NCBI GenBank assembly: GCA_031263565.1
Contig: JAISFR010000004.1
Span: forward strand, 20,393 to 84,392
Length of the DNA stretch: 64,000 nt
Direction of reading: 5' to 3'
Source of the DNA: Candidatus Adiutrix sp.
GTDB taxonomy: Bacteria; Desulfobacterota; Desulfarculia; Adiutricales; Adiutricaceae
A program made the position numbers and the translations under genes. A model generated the notes under the pieces. That model was given only the letters and a program-made list of their open reading frames with translations. It was not told where the DNA came from and did not search any database. Positions 37,743-47,027 of the stretch are shown piece after piece (the stretch's first letter is position 1; each line of letters opens with the position of its first letter).

Positions 37743-38198
37743 AATCTAACTATTCCTGTCATTCATTGGCGGTCCCTTCTGGACCGGGAGGCTTAAGATC
37801 GCCGCGCACGGACGGCGCGGACGGAAGGTCAAGTTGGAGTGAGGCGGCAAGTTCACAGCCCCTCTCGGGAAAGCGCACAAATAGGCAACAGTGAAGGCAA
37901 GCTTGGTGCTTCCTATTATGTATTATTTCAATTTGATTTAAAATCAGGCCCGGCCGGTTTGACAGTCGCATCAAAACCCGCCTAAAGAATGGAAACTGAC
38001 GTGTTTAGGGCAATATATATAGAAAAGCGACCATTGTCAAGCAATATCGTACCTGAAAAGTATTTCTTGACAGCCCTAAAACAAATCCGAATGGGACAAG
38101 CGGAAAAAGATGGGTGTAACTATTTGATTTTTATAAAATTTTATTATATAAAATATAAATCATCATATTATAATTAATAGTGGCGGGGGGAGGATGCG
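37743..38198. other. 456-bp spacer: rho leader plus an AT-rich block
   Basis: 37743-38005 is the expected untranslated rho leader (minus). 38111-38178 is almost pure A/T, with overlapping TTTTATAAAA and TTATATAA motifs, very unlike the surrounding DNA, and abuts the end of the metalloprotease gene. No gene was found in the spacer. Confidence 0.6.
38012..38040 (-). promoter_or_regulatory. sigma-70 promoter for rho
   Basis: Minus strand: consensus TTGACA (38040-38035), 17 bases, TATATT (38017-38012). Transcription should start near 38005, about 260 bases before the rho ATG. Confidence 0.8.
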
Positions 38199-39053
38199 TC
38201 AGTTGAAGTTGGAAAAGGTGTTGCACATATCGGGGTCGCCGGAGTCGAAACCCCTTTTGAACCATTGATGGCGCTGGGCCGAGCTGCCGTGGGTGAAACT
38301 GTCGGGCGCCACCCGGCCGCCGCCCTGCCGCTGGAGACGGTCGTCCCCGATGGCTTCGGCCGTGCTGAGGGCCTCCTCGACATCGCCCGGCTCCAGGATG
38401 CCCTCCTCCTGCATGGCCTGCCCCCAGACCCCGGCAAAACAGTCGGCCTGCAGTTCCAGCCCGACCGAAAGCCGGTTGGTCTCGGCCTGATCGGCGCCCT
38501 GCCGCCCTGGCCTCATTTTCTGGTCCAGGCCCAGCAAATGCTGAACATGATGCCCCACCTCATGGGCGATCACATAGCCCTGGGCAAAATCGCCCCCGCC
38601 GCCCAATTTGTCTTTCATGTCCTGGTAGAAGGAGAGATCGATATAAACCGTCTGGTCGCCAGGGCAGTAAAAGGGGCCCATGGCCGCCTGACCGTAGCCG
38701 CAGGTGGTTTCGGTCAGCCCGCTGTAGAGAACCAGTTTGGGGGGAACATAGCTTCGGCCCATTTTCTGAAAAATACGGCCCCAGGTCTCTTCGGTCGTTT
38801 TCAGGGCCACCGAGGTGAACCGGGCCATTTCCCGTTCTTCAGGCGACGGCGTATAGGCCTCGCTGCCGGGGGAAATATTGCTCCCGTCCGATATCAGGGG
38901 GGTCAGGTCAAGGCCGTAATAGCCGGCCGCCACGACCACCAGCAGCAAAACAAGGCCCGGGCCGCCGCGCAGCGGGACGCCCCGCCCGCCTGAGAAAGCC
39001 TGTCCCCGGCGATCTTCCACATTGTCGCTTTCACTGCGGCCGCGCCAACGCAT
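38199..39053 (-). CDS. ypfJ: YpfJ-family neutral zinc metalloprotease
   Basis: A 284-residue membrane-anchored protein: [17 protein letters not shown] is the standard N-terminus, a membrane helix lies at about 32-48, and the catalytic zinc motif is [12 protein letters not shown] (HExxH). The family-specific stretches [18 protein letters not shown] and [12 protein letters not shown] are intact. Function is not well characterised; it is widespread in Gram-negatives. It ends next to the AT-rich block and lies 34 bases downstream of the mrp gene. Confidence 0.93.
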   Translation of the reverse strand: MRWRGRSESDNVEDRRGQAFSGGRGVPLRGGPGLVLLLVVVAAGYYGLDLTPLISDGSNISPGSEAYTPSPEEREMARFTSVALKTTEETWGRIFQKMGRSYVPPKLVLYSGLTETTCGYGQAAMGPFYCPGDQTVYIDLSFYQDMKDKLGGGGDFAQGYVIAHEVGHHVQHLLGLDQKMRPGRQGADQAETNRLSVGLELQADCFAGVWGQAMQEEGILEPGDVEEALSTAEAIGDDRLQRQGGGRVAPDSFTHGSSAQRHQWFKRGFDSGDPDMCNTFSNFN

Positions 39054-39087
39054 ATCAGGACCTCAATCTGTGAACGGTTACACTGTT

Positions 39088-39981
39088 TCAGTTTTCAGCA
39101 GGCCTGGCTTTGGAAGGCATCCGTTCCAGGAGGCTCAAAATTCCGTCCAGCCAGGGCCCTTCCAGGGAATCTATTTCTCCGGCGTCGCAGGCCGCGGCCC
39201 AGGCCGGCGCCAGGGGCAGGCGGGCCGAAGCGGGGATGCCGAAAGCGGCGGCCTGTTCCGCCAGGCGGCTGGGGCCGAAAAGCTCAGTTTCCCGGCCGCA
39301 GTCCGGGCAACGGAAATAGCTCATGTTTTCCACCAGGCCCAGAATCGGCACCTTCATCATCCGGGCCATGTTGACCGCTTTTTCCACGATCATGCTCACC
39401 AGTTCCTGGGGGGTGGCCACGATGACCAGACCGTCGAGGGCAATGGTCTGAAAAATGGTCAGGGGCACGTCGCCCGTGCCTGGCGGGAGGTCGATGAAGA
39501 GATAATCGGCCCGGGGCCAGATGACCTCGGTCCAGAACTGCTTGACCAGGCCGCCGACCACCGGCCCGCGCCAGACGACCGGATCGGTCTCGTTTTCAAT
39601 CAGCAGATTGATGCTGATGATGTCCACCCCGCCCCGGCTGCGGACCGGATAAAGGCCGAACTGATCAGCTTTGGCCCGCTCCCTGAGGCCGAAAAGCCTG
39701 GGAATGGAGGGCCCGGTGATGTCGGCGTCCATCAGGCCCACTCCGTGATTCCGGCGCCTCATGGCCGAGGCCAGAAGACCGCTGACCAGTGATTTGCCCA
39801 CCCCGCCTTTGCCGCTGACCACCCCGACGACCTTGTCGATGCGGCTGAGTTCGTGAGGGCGCTCCCGAAAGCTTTCCGGATCTTCCGGACTTGGGCGGCA
39901 GCCCCCGCCGGACGGGACCTGGCGGGAATCGCAGTCCACCAGACAGGAAGAGCATTGGTCGCGGCCGCAGTTTTCACTCAT
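39088..39981 (-). CDS. Mrp/NBP35-family Fe-S cluster carrier ATPase
   Basis: ATG 39981 is used: GGAG lies 9 bases upstream, whereas it would abut the ATG at 39990. The 297-residue protein has a deviant Walker A GKGGVGKSLVSGLLA (about 48), DADITGPSIPRLFG, LPPGTGDVPLTIFQ and the Fe-S motif YFRCPDCGRETELFG (CxxC bridging the dimer). In addition the N-terminus carries four cysteines in 13 residues (CGRDQCSSCLVDC), as in NBP35-like proteins. It binds and transfers [4Fe-4S] clusters. Useful in an anaerobe with radical-SAM enzymes such as HydG and NrdG encoded nearby; the link is inference. Confidence 0.94.
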   Translation of the reverse strand: MSENCGRDQCSSCLVDCDSRQVPSGGGCRPSPEDPESFRERPHELSRIDKVVGVVSGKGGVGKSLVSGLLASAMRRRNHGVGLMDADITGPSIPRLFGLRERAKADQFGLYPVRSRGGVDIISINLLIENETDPVVWRGPVVGGLVKQFWTEVIWPRADYLFIDLPPGTGDVPLTIFQTIALDGLVIVATPQELVSMIVEKAVNMARMMKVPILGLVENMSYFRCPDCGRETELFGPSRLAEQAAAFGIPASARLPLAPAWAAACDAGEIDSLEGPWLDGILSLLERMPSKARPAEN

Positions 39982-40030
39982 AATAATCATCTCCAGATAG
40001 ATAAAAATAGGCCATTATATTGACAGAGCC

Positions 40031-40465
40031 CTAATTGCCCATAACAATGCCGGCCTGGCCGCCGCTGGCCCGGATGGTTTTGAAAACCGCCATCCGGTGG
40101 GTCTTGCCTCGGGGCTTGTAATTTTTCTTCACGAAAAAATTCTCCAGCACCACATGCTGGGTGAAGCTGTCGGCCGCGCCTTCCCGCCCGCCCCAACTGC
40201 GCCCCTGCCGGTTATAGGCGTAATAGGAGATATTGGGATCATCGGTATTTAAACGATGCTTGCGCGCGGATTTGGGTTCCACCATCCACCAGCCCCGGGT
40301 CAGCCATTCGCCGCTGATCTGATCATGGTACTTGAAGCAGACGTAAGCCCGGGAGCTGGTGTTGTTGACCATCTCCACCAGCACCTGAGCCCGGGCCTGG
40401 GCCGGATAGAGCAAAAATCCCAAGACCAGTAAAAACTTAAAGGCTGGCATGGCCGTGCGTTTCAT
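40031..40465 (-). CDS. DUF1036-like secreted protein
   Basis: A 144-residue protein with a signal peptide (about 1-26, cleavage at ARA-QV) and AGAGGA as ribosome site. The mature domain VEMVNNTSSRAYVCFKYHD ... RGWWMVEPKSARKHRL matches the DUF1036 pattern (asparagine/Thr-Ser start, 'GWW.vep' centre). Function unknown; such domains are found in small periplasmic proteins. Separated from mrp by 49 bases and divergent from pilC. Confidence 0.7.
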   Translation of the reverse strand: MKRTAMPAFKFLLVLGFLLYPAQARAQVLVEMVNNTSSRAYVCFKYHDQISGEWLTRGWWMVEPKSARKHRLNTDDPNISYYAYNRQGRSWGGREGAADSFTQHVVLENFFVKKNYKPRGKTHRMAVFKTIRASGGQAGIVMGN

Positions 40466-40718
40466 AAAAATCCTCTGGCGGCGCCCCGCAGCGTAAAACT
40501 ATATATTTTAGGCATTATACGCAGTTTCCGGCCGGGCCGCAAGTGGAGCTTCAAAGAAGCCGGGCTTCAAAGCCGATCATCCGCATTTGAAGCCAGACTG
40601 GCCCTCCGGCAGCGGGCCTCCCGGCAAAATTAGCTGGAATTATGTTTCATTTCCTGATAAATTAGGTAACCGGTTCTCGAACCAAAACCCGAAAAAAGTT
40701 TAACCGGAGGGAGGCATC

Positions 40719-41918
40719 ATGCCCATATATAACTGGAAAGGCATCGGCAGCGGCGGCCGGAGGCGTAAAGGCAAGCTGGAGGCCCCTGACGAACGTCAGG
40801 TCGAAAATTTTCTGAAACGGCTGCGCATCAGCGACTATAGCATCAAAGAGGCGCCCAAGGACCTTGTGCTGATGAAGCCCAAGGTCAAGCCCAAAGATGT
40901 CATGATCTTCACCAGGCAGTTTTCCACCATGATCGACGCCGGTCTGCCCCTGGTTCAGAGCCTGAAGGTTTTGAGTGACCAGGCCGACAACCCCACCTTT
41001 AAGAGCGCGCTTCGGGATATCAACAATTCCGTCCAGTCCGGCAGCACTCTGTCGGATTCCATGCGCAAATACCCCAAGATGTTCGATGAACTCTACTGCA
41101 ACCTGGTCGCGGCCGGCGAAGCGGCCGGTATTCTGGACAGCATCCTGAAAAGATTGGCCGAATATATTGAAAAGAATGAGAAACTCAAGCGCAAGGTCAA
41201 AGGCGCCATGGCTTATCCGGCGGTGGTGCTTTTTGTGGCCGGAGCGGTGGTCATTGTTCTGCTGGTCTTCGTCATACCGGTCTTTACCGAGGTCTTCTCC
41301 GGCTTCGGGGCCGAACTGCCGGCTTTGACCCAGATGGTGGTCAACGCTTCTGACATAATGATCAACAATGCGGTGGCGGTGCTTATCTGCACCGCTGTTT
41401 TCGTTTTTACCATGGTCAAAGTGGGCAAGACCTCCAAAGGCCGGGCCATTCTGGACGCCGGCGCCCTGAAGGCTCCGGTTTTCGGGGATTTAGTACGCAA
41501 GGTGGCGGTGGCCAAGTTCAGCCGGACCCTGGCCACCATGCTGCAGGCCGGGGTGCCCATTATCTCGAGCCTGGATATCGTGGCCAGCACGGCCGGCAAC
41601 AAAGTGGTGGAGGAAGCCATCATCGAATCGCGCATGGCCATTGCCGAAGGCCGTTCCCTGACCGACCCGCTCATGGAATCGGGAGTCTTTCCGGGCATGG
41701 TCACCCAGATGATCGCCGTCGGCGAAGAGGCCGGCGCCCTGGACGCCATGCTCCTGAAAGTGGCCGATTTTTACGACGACGAAGTGGACGCGGCCGTGGA
41801 TACCCTGACCACTCTGATCGAGCCCATGCTGATCGTCTTTTTGGGGGTCACGGTCGGCACCATCATCATCGCCATGTATTTGCCCATTTTCTCCATGGGC
41901 GAGGCCGTCGGCGGCTGA
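40719..41918 (+). CDS. pilC: type IV pilus / type II secretion inner-membrane protein PilC (GspF family)
   Basis: A 399-residue protein with two GspF domains, each with TRQFSTMIDAGLPLVQSLKV- and FSRTLATMLQAGVPIISSLD-like signatures, and three membrane helices (about 170-190, 220-240, 370-392). The N-terminal MPIYNWKGIGSGGRRRKGKL is typical. It is the platform that couples the PilB/PilT ATPases to pilus assembly. No PilB, PilT or PilA gene lies within the window; pilS follows 66 bases later. A strong GGAGGG ribosome site precedes the ATG. Confidence 0.96.
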   Translation: MPIYNWKGIGSGGRRRKGKLEAPDERQVENFLKRLRISDYSIKEAPKDLVLMKPKVKPKDVMIFTRQFSTMIDAGLPLVQSLKVLSDQADNPTFKSALRDINNSVQSGSTLSDSMRKYPKMFDELYCNLVAAGEAAGILDSILKRLAEYIEKNEKLKRKVKGAMAYPAVVLFVAGAVVIVLLVFVIPVFTEVFSGFGAELPALTQMVVNASDIMINNAVAVLICTAVFVFTMVKVGKTSKGRAILDAGALKAPVFGDLVRKVAVAKFSRTLATMLQAGVPIISSLDIVASTAGNKVVEEAIIESRMAIAEGRSLTDPLMESGVFPGMVTQMIAVGEEAGALDAMLLKVADFYDDEVDAAVDTLTTLIEPMLIVFLGVTVGTIIIAMYLPIFSMGEAVGG

Positions 41919-41984
41919 CAGCATCTTCATCGCCACTTTGTCTCCCTTCCCCGGTTTTTCCGGGGAAGGGGCGGAAAGCGTTCC

Positions 41985-43745
41985 ATGAACAGTTCCGGGC
42001 ATCCCGAATCAGGGGAGCGGCCGGGCCATAAAATAGCCCGGGCTCCCCAGCACCGCTGGCTGATGATCCTGCGGCTGCTGATCAGCACTTTTCTTCTGAT
42101 TACCCTTTCGCTGTTAAAAACCCACGGCAATATGGCCGATCCGGCCCTGAACTGGTTTTCGGTCGGCTTGGCCGCCCTGGGCATCTATTTCTCTCTGGTC
42201 GTTTTTTACTATTTTCTGCCGGGTCTGGGGCGCTGGAACTTTTTTCTCCAGGCTTCCCAGGCGGCCGCCGACCTGGCTTTGGCCATCTGCCTGACCCTGA
42301 TCACCGGCGGCGGGGACAGCCCTTTTTCTTTTCTATTCCTGATCGCCATTTTAAACAGCAGTTTCTGGGGCGGAGTCCGGGGCGGGCTGGTGGTGGCCAC
42401 TTTTTCGGCCGCCCTGTGGGGTGGCCTGGTCACTCTCCAGGGCAGCGGCTGGCTGGCCTCCTGGCTGCCTGATCTCAATCTGGCGCCCGGCAGCGGCAAC
42501 AGTCTGGTGCGCATTCTCATCAATACCGGGGCCTGTTATCTGGTGGCCGGCCTCAGCGGCTATCTGGCCGCCCAACTCTTTCTTTCCCGCCGGGCCCTGG
42601 TCCGCAGTCAGACCTATCTGGACCGTCTGGCCGATCTCAATGAAAATATTATCCAGAGCATTGATTCCGGGCTGATCACCGTGGACCAGAGCGGCTTGAT
42701 TTTAAGCGTCAACCAGGCCGGCCAGGCCATTTTGGGGCGGGAGCTGCCCGAACTCGCCAGGCGGCCCTGGCAACTGTTCCTGCCCCAACTGGAACATATC
42801 CTGCCCCTGTCCCCCGGCGGCCGGACCTCTTTTTTCGACGCCGGCGGACTGCGTTTCGAATATCTGCGGGAAGCGGACGGGCAGGAACTGCTCCTGGAAC
42901 TGAATGTCCTGGCCCTGATGGACCGAAGCGGGGAGGTCTGGGGCCGCCTCTTCGTGCTGAAGGACCTGACCAGCTTCAGTCAGATGGAGGAGGCCGTCCG
43001 CAAAGCCGAACACCTGGCCGCCCTCGGCGAACTGGCCGCCGGCCTGGCCCACGAACTCAGAACGCCCTTGACTTCCATGACCGGCGCCTGGCATCTGCTG
43101 TCGGAACAGAGTCCGGAGCCCGAAGACCAACAGCGCCTCATCAAGATCATCGGGCGGGAAATGGAGCGGCTGGCCAAGCTGACCACCGACTTTCTCTCCT
43201 TTGCCCGTCCGGCCCGGGCCAACCCCAAGGCCTTTGTCCTGGACCCGCTGGTGGCCGACCAACTGAAACTCTTTCAGCATTCCCGTCAGGAGGGGATGGT
43301 TCTGGAAAGCCGGCTGGGGGCCCCGCCGCCGGTCTATTTCGATGAAGACCAGATTCGTCAGATTATCTGGAATCTTCTGATGAACGCCGTGGAAGCCGGA
43401 GAAAAAAGCGAGCATCTTCATATTCTGGTGGAGACCGGTCTCGCTCCGGCCTGGCCGGACCATGTCTCTCTGCGCATCAGCGACAACGGGCCCGGCATCG
43501 CCCACGAAAATTTGACCAAAATCTTCGAGCCCTTCTTTACCACCAAATCTTCGGGGAACGGCCTGGGGCTGCCGACCATCAACCGCATTCTGCACGAAGG
43601 CAACGGCCATATAACCGTCACCTCCTCCATGAAAGGGGTCACCACTTTCACGGTTCTTCTGCCGCAGATGGGGCGGACCGGCAATATCGCGGCCAGCGCC
43701 CCGGGCCGGCGGCCAAAAATGAATATAAATTTTAGTGAACCGTAA
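41985..43745 (+). CDS. pilS: PilS/NtrB-type membrane sensor histidine kinase
   Basis: A 586-residue protein: six predicted membrane helices in the first 190 residues (PilS-type), a PAS domain (about 215-330, LADLNENIIQSIDSGLITVD), HisKA with H356 in LAHELRTPLTSM and an NtrB-type ATPase (NLLMNAVEAGEK; SDNGPGIAHENLTKIFEPFFTT shown in part; GNGLGLPTINRI). PilS sensors phosphorylate the sigma-54 activator PilR controlling pilin. PilR is not adjacent: nrdG converges immediately afterwards with no gap. The name rests on architecture and pilC linkage. Confidence 0.88.
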   Translation: MNSSGHPESGERPGHKIARAPQHRWLMILRLLISTFLLITLSLLKTHGNMADPALNWFSVGLAALGIYFSLVVFYYFLPGLGRWNFFLQASQAAADLALAICLTLITGGGDSPFSFLFLIAILNSSFWGGVRGGLVVATFSAALWGGLVTLQGSGWLASWLPDLNLAPGSGNSLVRILINTGACYLVAGLSGYLAAQLFLSRRALVRSQTYLDRLADLNENIIQSIDSGLITVDQSGLILSVNQAGQAILGRELPELARRPWQLFLPQLEHILPLSPGGRTSFFDAGGLRFEYLREADGQELLLELNVLALMDRSGEVWGRLFVLKDLTSFSQMEEAVRKAEHLAALGELAAGLAHELRTPLTSMTGAWHLLSEQSPEPEDQQRLIKIIGREMERLAKLTTDFLSFARPARANPKAFVLDPLVADQLKLFQHSRQEGMVLESRLGAPPPVYFDEDQIRQIIWNLLMNAVEAGEKSEHLHILVETGLAPAWPDHVSLRISDNGPGIAHENLTKIFEPFFTTKSSGNGLGLPTINRILHEGNGHITVTSSMKGVTTFTVLLPQMGRTGNIAASAPGRRPKMNINFSEP

Positions 43746-44432
43746 TTAACCGCGGATTATGGCGGGCAGGTATTTATTGGCCAGGGCGCGGTATTCCTTT
43801 AGCTGCTCCGGGGCGGGCTGCGGATATCGGGACATGAAGTCAGGGTCGAGAACCTGGTTGGAGCGATAGGGCTGGAGGTAGAGAGGGGCCGGGCCGGCGG
43901 CGGCCCGGGCGATAGCTTCCAGACTTCGGGCATCGACAAAGGGGGCGGCCACCGTGGTCCGGAATTCGTGGGGCAGGGCGGAGCGCTTCAGGATGTTCAA
44001 AGATTCCAGAACCAGTCGGCCCTGATCCAGGGGGGCGATTTCAGCGGGGTAGGCCCGGGGATCGGCTTTCAAATCCAGGGCGGCATAATTTATCAGCCGG
44101 CGTTCAATCAGGTCGGCCAGCAGTTCCGGGTTCGAGCCGTTGCTGTCCAGCTTGACGGCGTAACCCAGACCTTGCAGCTTTTTGCAGAATTCTGCCAGAT
44201 CCGGCTGGAGACAGGGCTCGCCCCCGGAAATAACCACCCCGTCCAGATATTTGCGCCGACCGCGCAGAAAATTGAGGGCCGCCTCTTCGGCCAGCGGCTG
44301 ACCGAAGAGGCGGATCAGGTGAGGATTATGGCAGTAGGGACAGGTGAAGTTGCAGCCCTGGGTGAAAAGCACGGCGCTTAAGAGACCGGGATAATCCAGG
44401 GCTGAATTTTTGACCAGACCGCCTAGGCGCAC
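43746..44432 (-). CDS. nrdG: anaerobic ribonucleotide reductase activating protein (radical SAM)
   Basis: A 228-residue radical-SAM enzyme with CNFTCPYCHN (CxxxCxxC), GGEPCLQPDLAEFC for SAM binding and the N-terminal LVKNSALDYPGLLSAVLF typical of the NrdG2/PflA-like activases. It generates the glycyl radical on NrdD. GTG 44432 overlaps the end of nrdD by 10 bases. The stop codon touches that of the convergent pilS (43745/43746). Confidence 0.95.
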   Translation of the reverse strand: MRLGGLVKNSALDYPGLLSAVLFTQGCNFTCPYCHNPHLIRLFGQPLAEEAALNFLRGRRKYLDGVVISGGEPCLQPDLAEFCKKLQGLGYAVKLDSNGSNPELLADLIERRLINYAALDLKADPRAYPAEIAPLDQGRLVLESLNILKRSALPHEFRTTVAAPFVDARSLEAIARAAAGPAPLYLQPYRSNQVLDPDFMSRYPQPAPEQLKEYRALANKYLPAIIRG

Positions 44433-46666
44433 ATGACGTTCCCCTGGTCTCCGTTTTCCAGGCGCCCTTCAATTTCATTTGGAATTACCGACAGACCGCC
44501 GGCCGGGGCCATGGCCGCCGCCGGCGCCGCGGAGGCCGGCACGGAAGCCGGAGTCAGGGCCGGCACGGAAACCGGCACTTTGTAGCTCTTGCGCTGATTA
44601 TATTCTTCCTGCTTGCCGTCGTTCCAGCGGCCCACAGGCCTCAAGTAACCCACCACCCGGGAGTAAACCTCGGTTTCCGAGCGGCAGACCGGGCAGACCT
44701 GGACTTCGCCGGCCAGGTAACCGTGTTCACTGCAGACGCTGAAAGTCGGGGTAATGGTGAAGTAGGGCAGTTTGAAGTTATGGGTGATCTTGCGAACCAG
44801 GGAGCGGACAGTGCGGATGTCGGTGATCTCTTCGCCCACAAAGGCATGGAGCACGGTGCCGCCGGTGTAGCGGCACTGCAGATCGTCCTGAAGCTCCAGG
44901 GCCTCGAAGATGTCGTCGGTGTAGTTGACCGGCAGATGGCTGGAATTGGTGTAGTAGGGGGTGCGCTGGCCGCTGTCCCGGGCCTCGAAGTTGGCGAACT
45001 TGATGCCGGGATAGCGGGCCTGGTCCAGGCGGGCCAGACGGTAGGATGTGCCCTCGGCCGGAGTGGCCTCCAGATTGAAGAAGTCGCCGGTTTCCTCCTG
45101 GATGTCGGTCAGGCGCTCTCTGATGTGGTTCAGGACCCTGAGCATGAAAGCCCGACCCTCTTCGTCGGCGATGGAGACGCCCAGGAGGTTCTGGCAGGCT
45201 TCGTTGCCGCCCACCACGCCGATGGTGGAGAAGTGGTTGGTCCAGTAACGGCCGGTGGCCGCCTTGACGTTGCGGAGATAAAAATTGGTGTAGGGGTAGA
45301 GCCCGCCGTCGGTGAAGCGTTCCAGCTCTTTGCGTTTGATGACCAGACTTTCTTTGGCCAGGTCGATCAATTCGTCCAGGCGCCCCATGAAGTCGGTCTC
45401 ATCCCCGGCCACCCGGCCCAGGCGGGGCAGATTCAGAGTGACCACGCCCACCGAGCCGGTCAGAGGGTTGGCGCCGAAAAGACCGCCGCCCCGTTTGCGC
45501 AGTTCCCGGTTGTCCAGGCGCAGGCGGCAGCACATGGAACGGGCGTCCTCAGGGGACATGTCGGAATTGACGAAATTGGAGAAATAAGGGATGCCGTAAC
45601 GGCCGGTCATGCGCCAGATGGACTCAAAGCGCGGGCTTTCCCAGTCAAAGTCCCGGCCGATATTGTAAGTGGGGATGGGAAAGGTGAAGACCCGGCCCTT
45701 GTTGTCCCCCTCCATCATCACTTCGGCGAAGGCCCGATTGATAAGGTCCATTTCCCGCTGGTATTCGCCATAGGTGCTGTTCAGGTCCCGGCCGCCGACG
45801 ACCACCGGGGAATGCCTGAAGATGGAGGGCACGTCCAGATCCAGGGTGATATTGGTGAAGGGGGTCTGAAAGCCGACCCGGGTGGGGATATTGATATTGA
45901 AGACGAATTCCTGCAGGGCCTGCTTGACGTCGCCGTATTTCAGGTTGTCGTGGCGGACGAAGGGAGCCAGGAGCGTGTCGAAGCTGGAGACGGCCTGGGC
46001 GCCGGCGGCTTCGCCCTGCAGAGTGTAAAAAAAGTTGACCAACTGACCCAGAGCCGAGCGGAAATGCTTGGGCGGGGCGCTCTCGACATTGCCGGAAACG
46101 CCCTTGAAGCCTTCTTTCAGGAGATCGGCCAAATCCCAGCCCACGCAGTAGACCGAGAGCTGGTTCAGGTCGTGCAGGTGAAGGTCGCCGTTTTTGTGAG
46201 CGTCGCGGATGCGGGGGCTGTAAATGCGGTTGAGCCAGTATTCGCTGGTAATGTCCGAGGAGATGAAATTGTTGAGGCCCTGAAGGGAAAAACCCATGTT
46301 GCTGTTTTCCCGCACCCGCCAGTCCAGGCGTTGCAGATAGCCGTCCATGAGGTCCACATGGGCCTTGGCGGTGATGCTGCGCATCTGGGCCCGCTGTTCC
46401 CGGTATAAGATATAGGCCTTGGCCGTCCGCCGGTAAGGAGAATCAAGAAGCACATGCTCGACGATGTCCTGGACTTTTTCCACCTCTATGGCCGGGCCGG
46501 ATTCCAGAATCTCGGCCCGGTCCAGGGTCTTAAGGGTCAGCAGCAGGGCTTCCTTTTCCCCGAACTCGCCGGTGGCCTGGCCGGCTTTGCCGATGGCCCT
46601 GGTTATTTTGGTGGCGTCAAAGCCGGCCGTGCGGCCGTCTCTTTTCTTAATGCTGGTAAAGCGCAT
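44423..46666 (-). CDS. nrdD: anaerobic ribonucleoside-triphosphate reductase
   Basis: ATG 46666 is chosen because AGGAG lies 6 bases upstream (two more in-frame ATGs precede it). The 747-residue protein has an ATP-cone (1-95), the ten-stranded catalytic barrel, the zinc site (CSEHGYL ... CPVC) and the glycyl radical G673 in SRVVGYLRP. After the normal C-terminal WNDGKQEEYNQRKSY there is an unusual tail of 52 residues, rich in Pro, Ala, Ser and Val and ending in MCA. It reduces NTPs to dNTPs under anaerobiosis using formate or thioredoxin. Regulated probably by NrdR (boxes upstream). Confidence 0.96.
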   Translation of the reverse strand: MRFTSIKKRDGRTAGFDATKITRAIGKAGQATGEFGEKEALLLTLKTLDRAEILESGPAIEVEKVQDIVEHVLLDSPYRRTAKAYILYREQRAQMRSITAKAHVDLMDGYLQRLDWRVRENSNMGFSLQGLNNFISSDITSEYWLNRIYSPRIRDAHKNGDLHLHDLNQLSVYCVGWDLADLLKEGFKGVSGNVESAPPKHFRSALGQLVNFFYTLQGEAAGAQAVSSFDTLLAPFVRHDNLKYGDVKQALQEFVFNINIPTRVGFQTPFTNITLDLDVPSIFRHSPVVVGGRDLNSTYGEYQREMDLINRAFAEVMMEGDNKGRVFTFPIPTYNIGRDFDWESPRFESIWRMTGRYGIPYFSNFVNSDMSPEDARSMCCRLRLDNRELRKRGGGLFGANPLTGSVGVVTLNLPRLGRVAGDETDFMGRLDELIDLAKESLVIKRKELERFTDGGLYPYTNFYLRNVKAATGRYWTNHFSTIGVVGGNEACQNLLGVSIADEEGRAFMLRVLNHIRERLTDIQEETGDFFNLEATPAEGTSYRLARLDQARYPGIKFANFEARDSGQRTPYYTNSSHLPVNYTDDIFEALELQDDLQCRYTGGTVLHAFVGEEITDIRTVRSLVRKITHNFKLPYFTITPTFSVCSEHGYLAGEVQVCPVCRSETEVYSRVVGYLRPVGRWNDGKQEEYNQRKSYKVPVSVPALTPASVPASAAPAAAMAPAGGLSVIPNEIEGRLENGDQGNVMCA

Positions 46667-46978
46667 CATCATCTCCTGGCTGTAAGACTTTAAAAAAATT
46701 AAAAACTTAACGACGCGCCTAACGCCTGTAAGTTCCTGAAAACTGATTCATTTCCACCCGGCGCCCACTGGCGAATGGCTCGAAAAAACTTGGGATATCA
46801 ATTGAGGGATTGGAGACCGCCGGTCGGCGGCCGCCAGGATCAATCACCAAATCAGGCTCGATAATTCGCACACCTGATTCTTCCGGTGAAGAGGATAAGG
46901 CCCGGGGCCTTTTCTCAAAAAGACCACCCATAAGGGCCGGGGCTCGATTCCAAATCTTGTGTTCCGCCCACGTTCATC

Positions 46979-47006
46979 ATTATCCATAATCAAGCTTTAA
47001 AGTCAA
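46979..47006 (-). promoter_or_regulatory. sigma-70 promoter for nrdD-nrdG
   Basis: Minus strand: TTGACT (47006-47001), 16 bases, GATAAT (46984-46979). The start would be near 46972, about 305 bases before the nrdD ATG. Confidence 0.65.
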
Positions 47007-47027
47007 GCCCAAATTGCGGCTCCGACC

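Noticed and set aside
44723..46408. Open frame of 561 codons on the plus strand
   Set aside because: Antisense to nrdD; low-complexity Gly/Val/Asp composition typical of a G+C-rich shadow.
46719..46931. 70-codon frame upstream of nrdD
   Set aside because: No ribosome site before its ATG, no recognised family and it lies in the expected nrdD leader.
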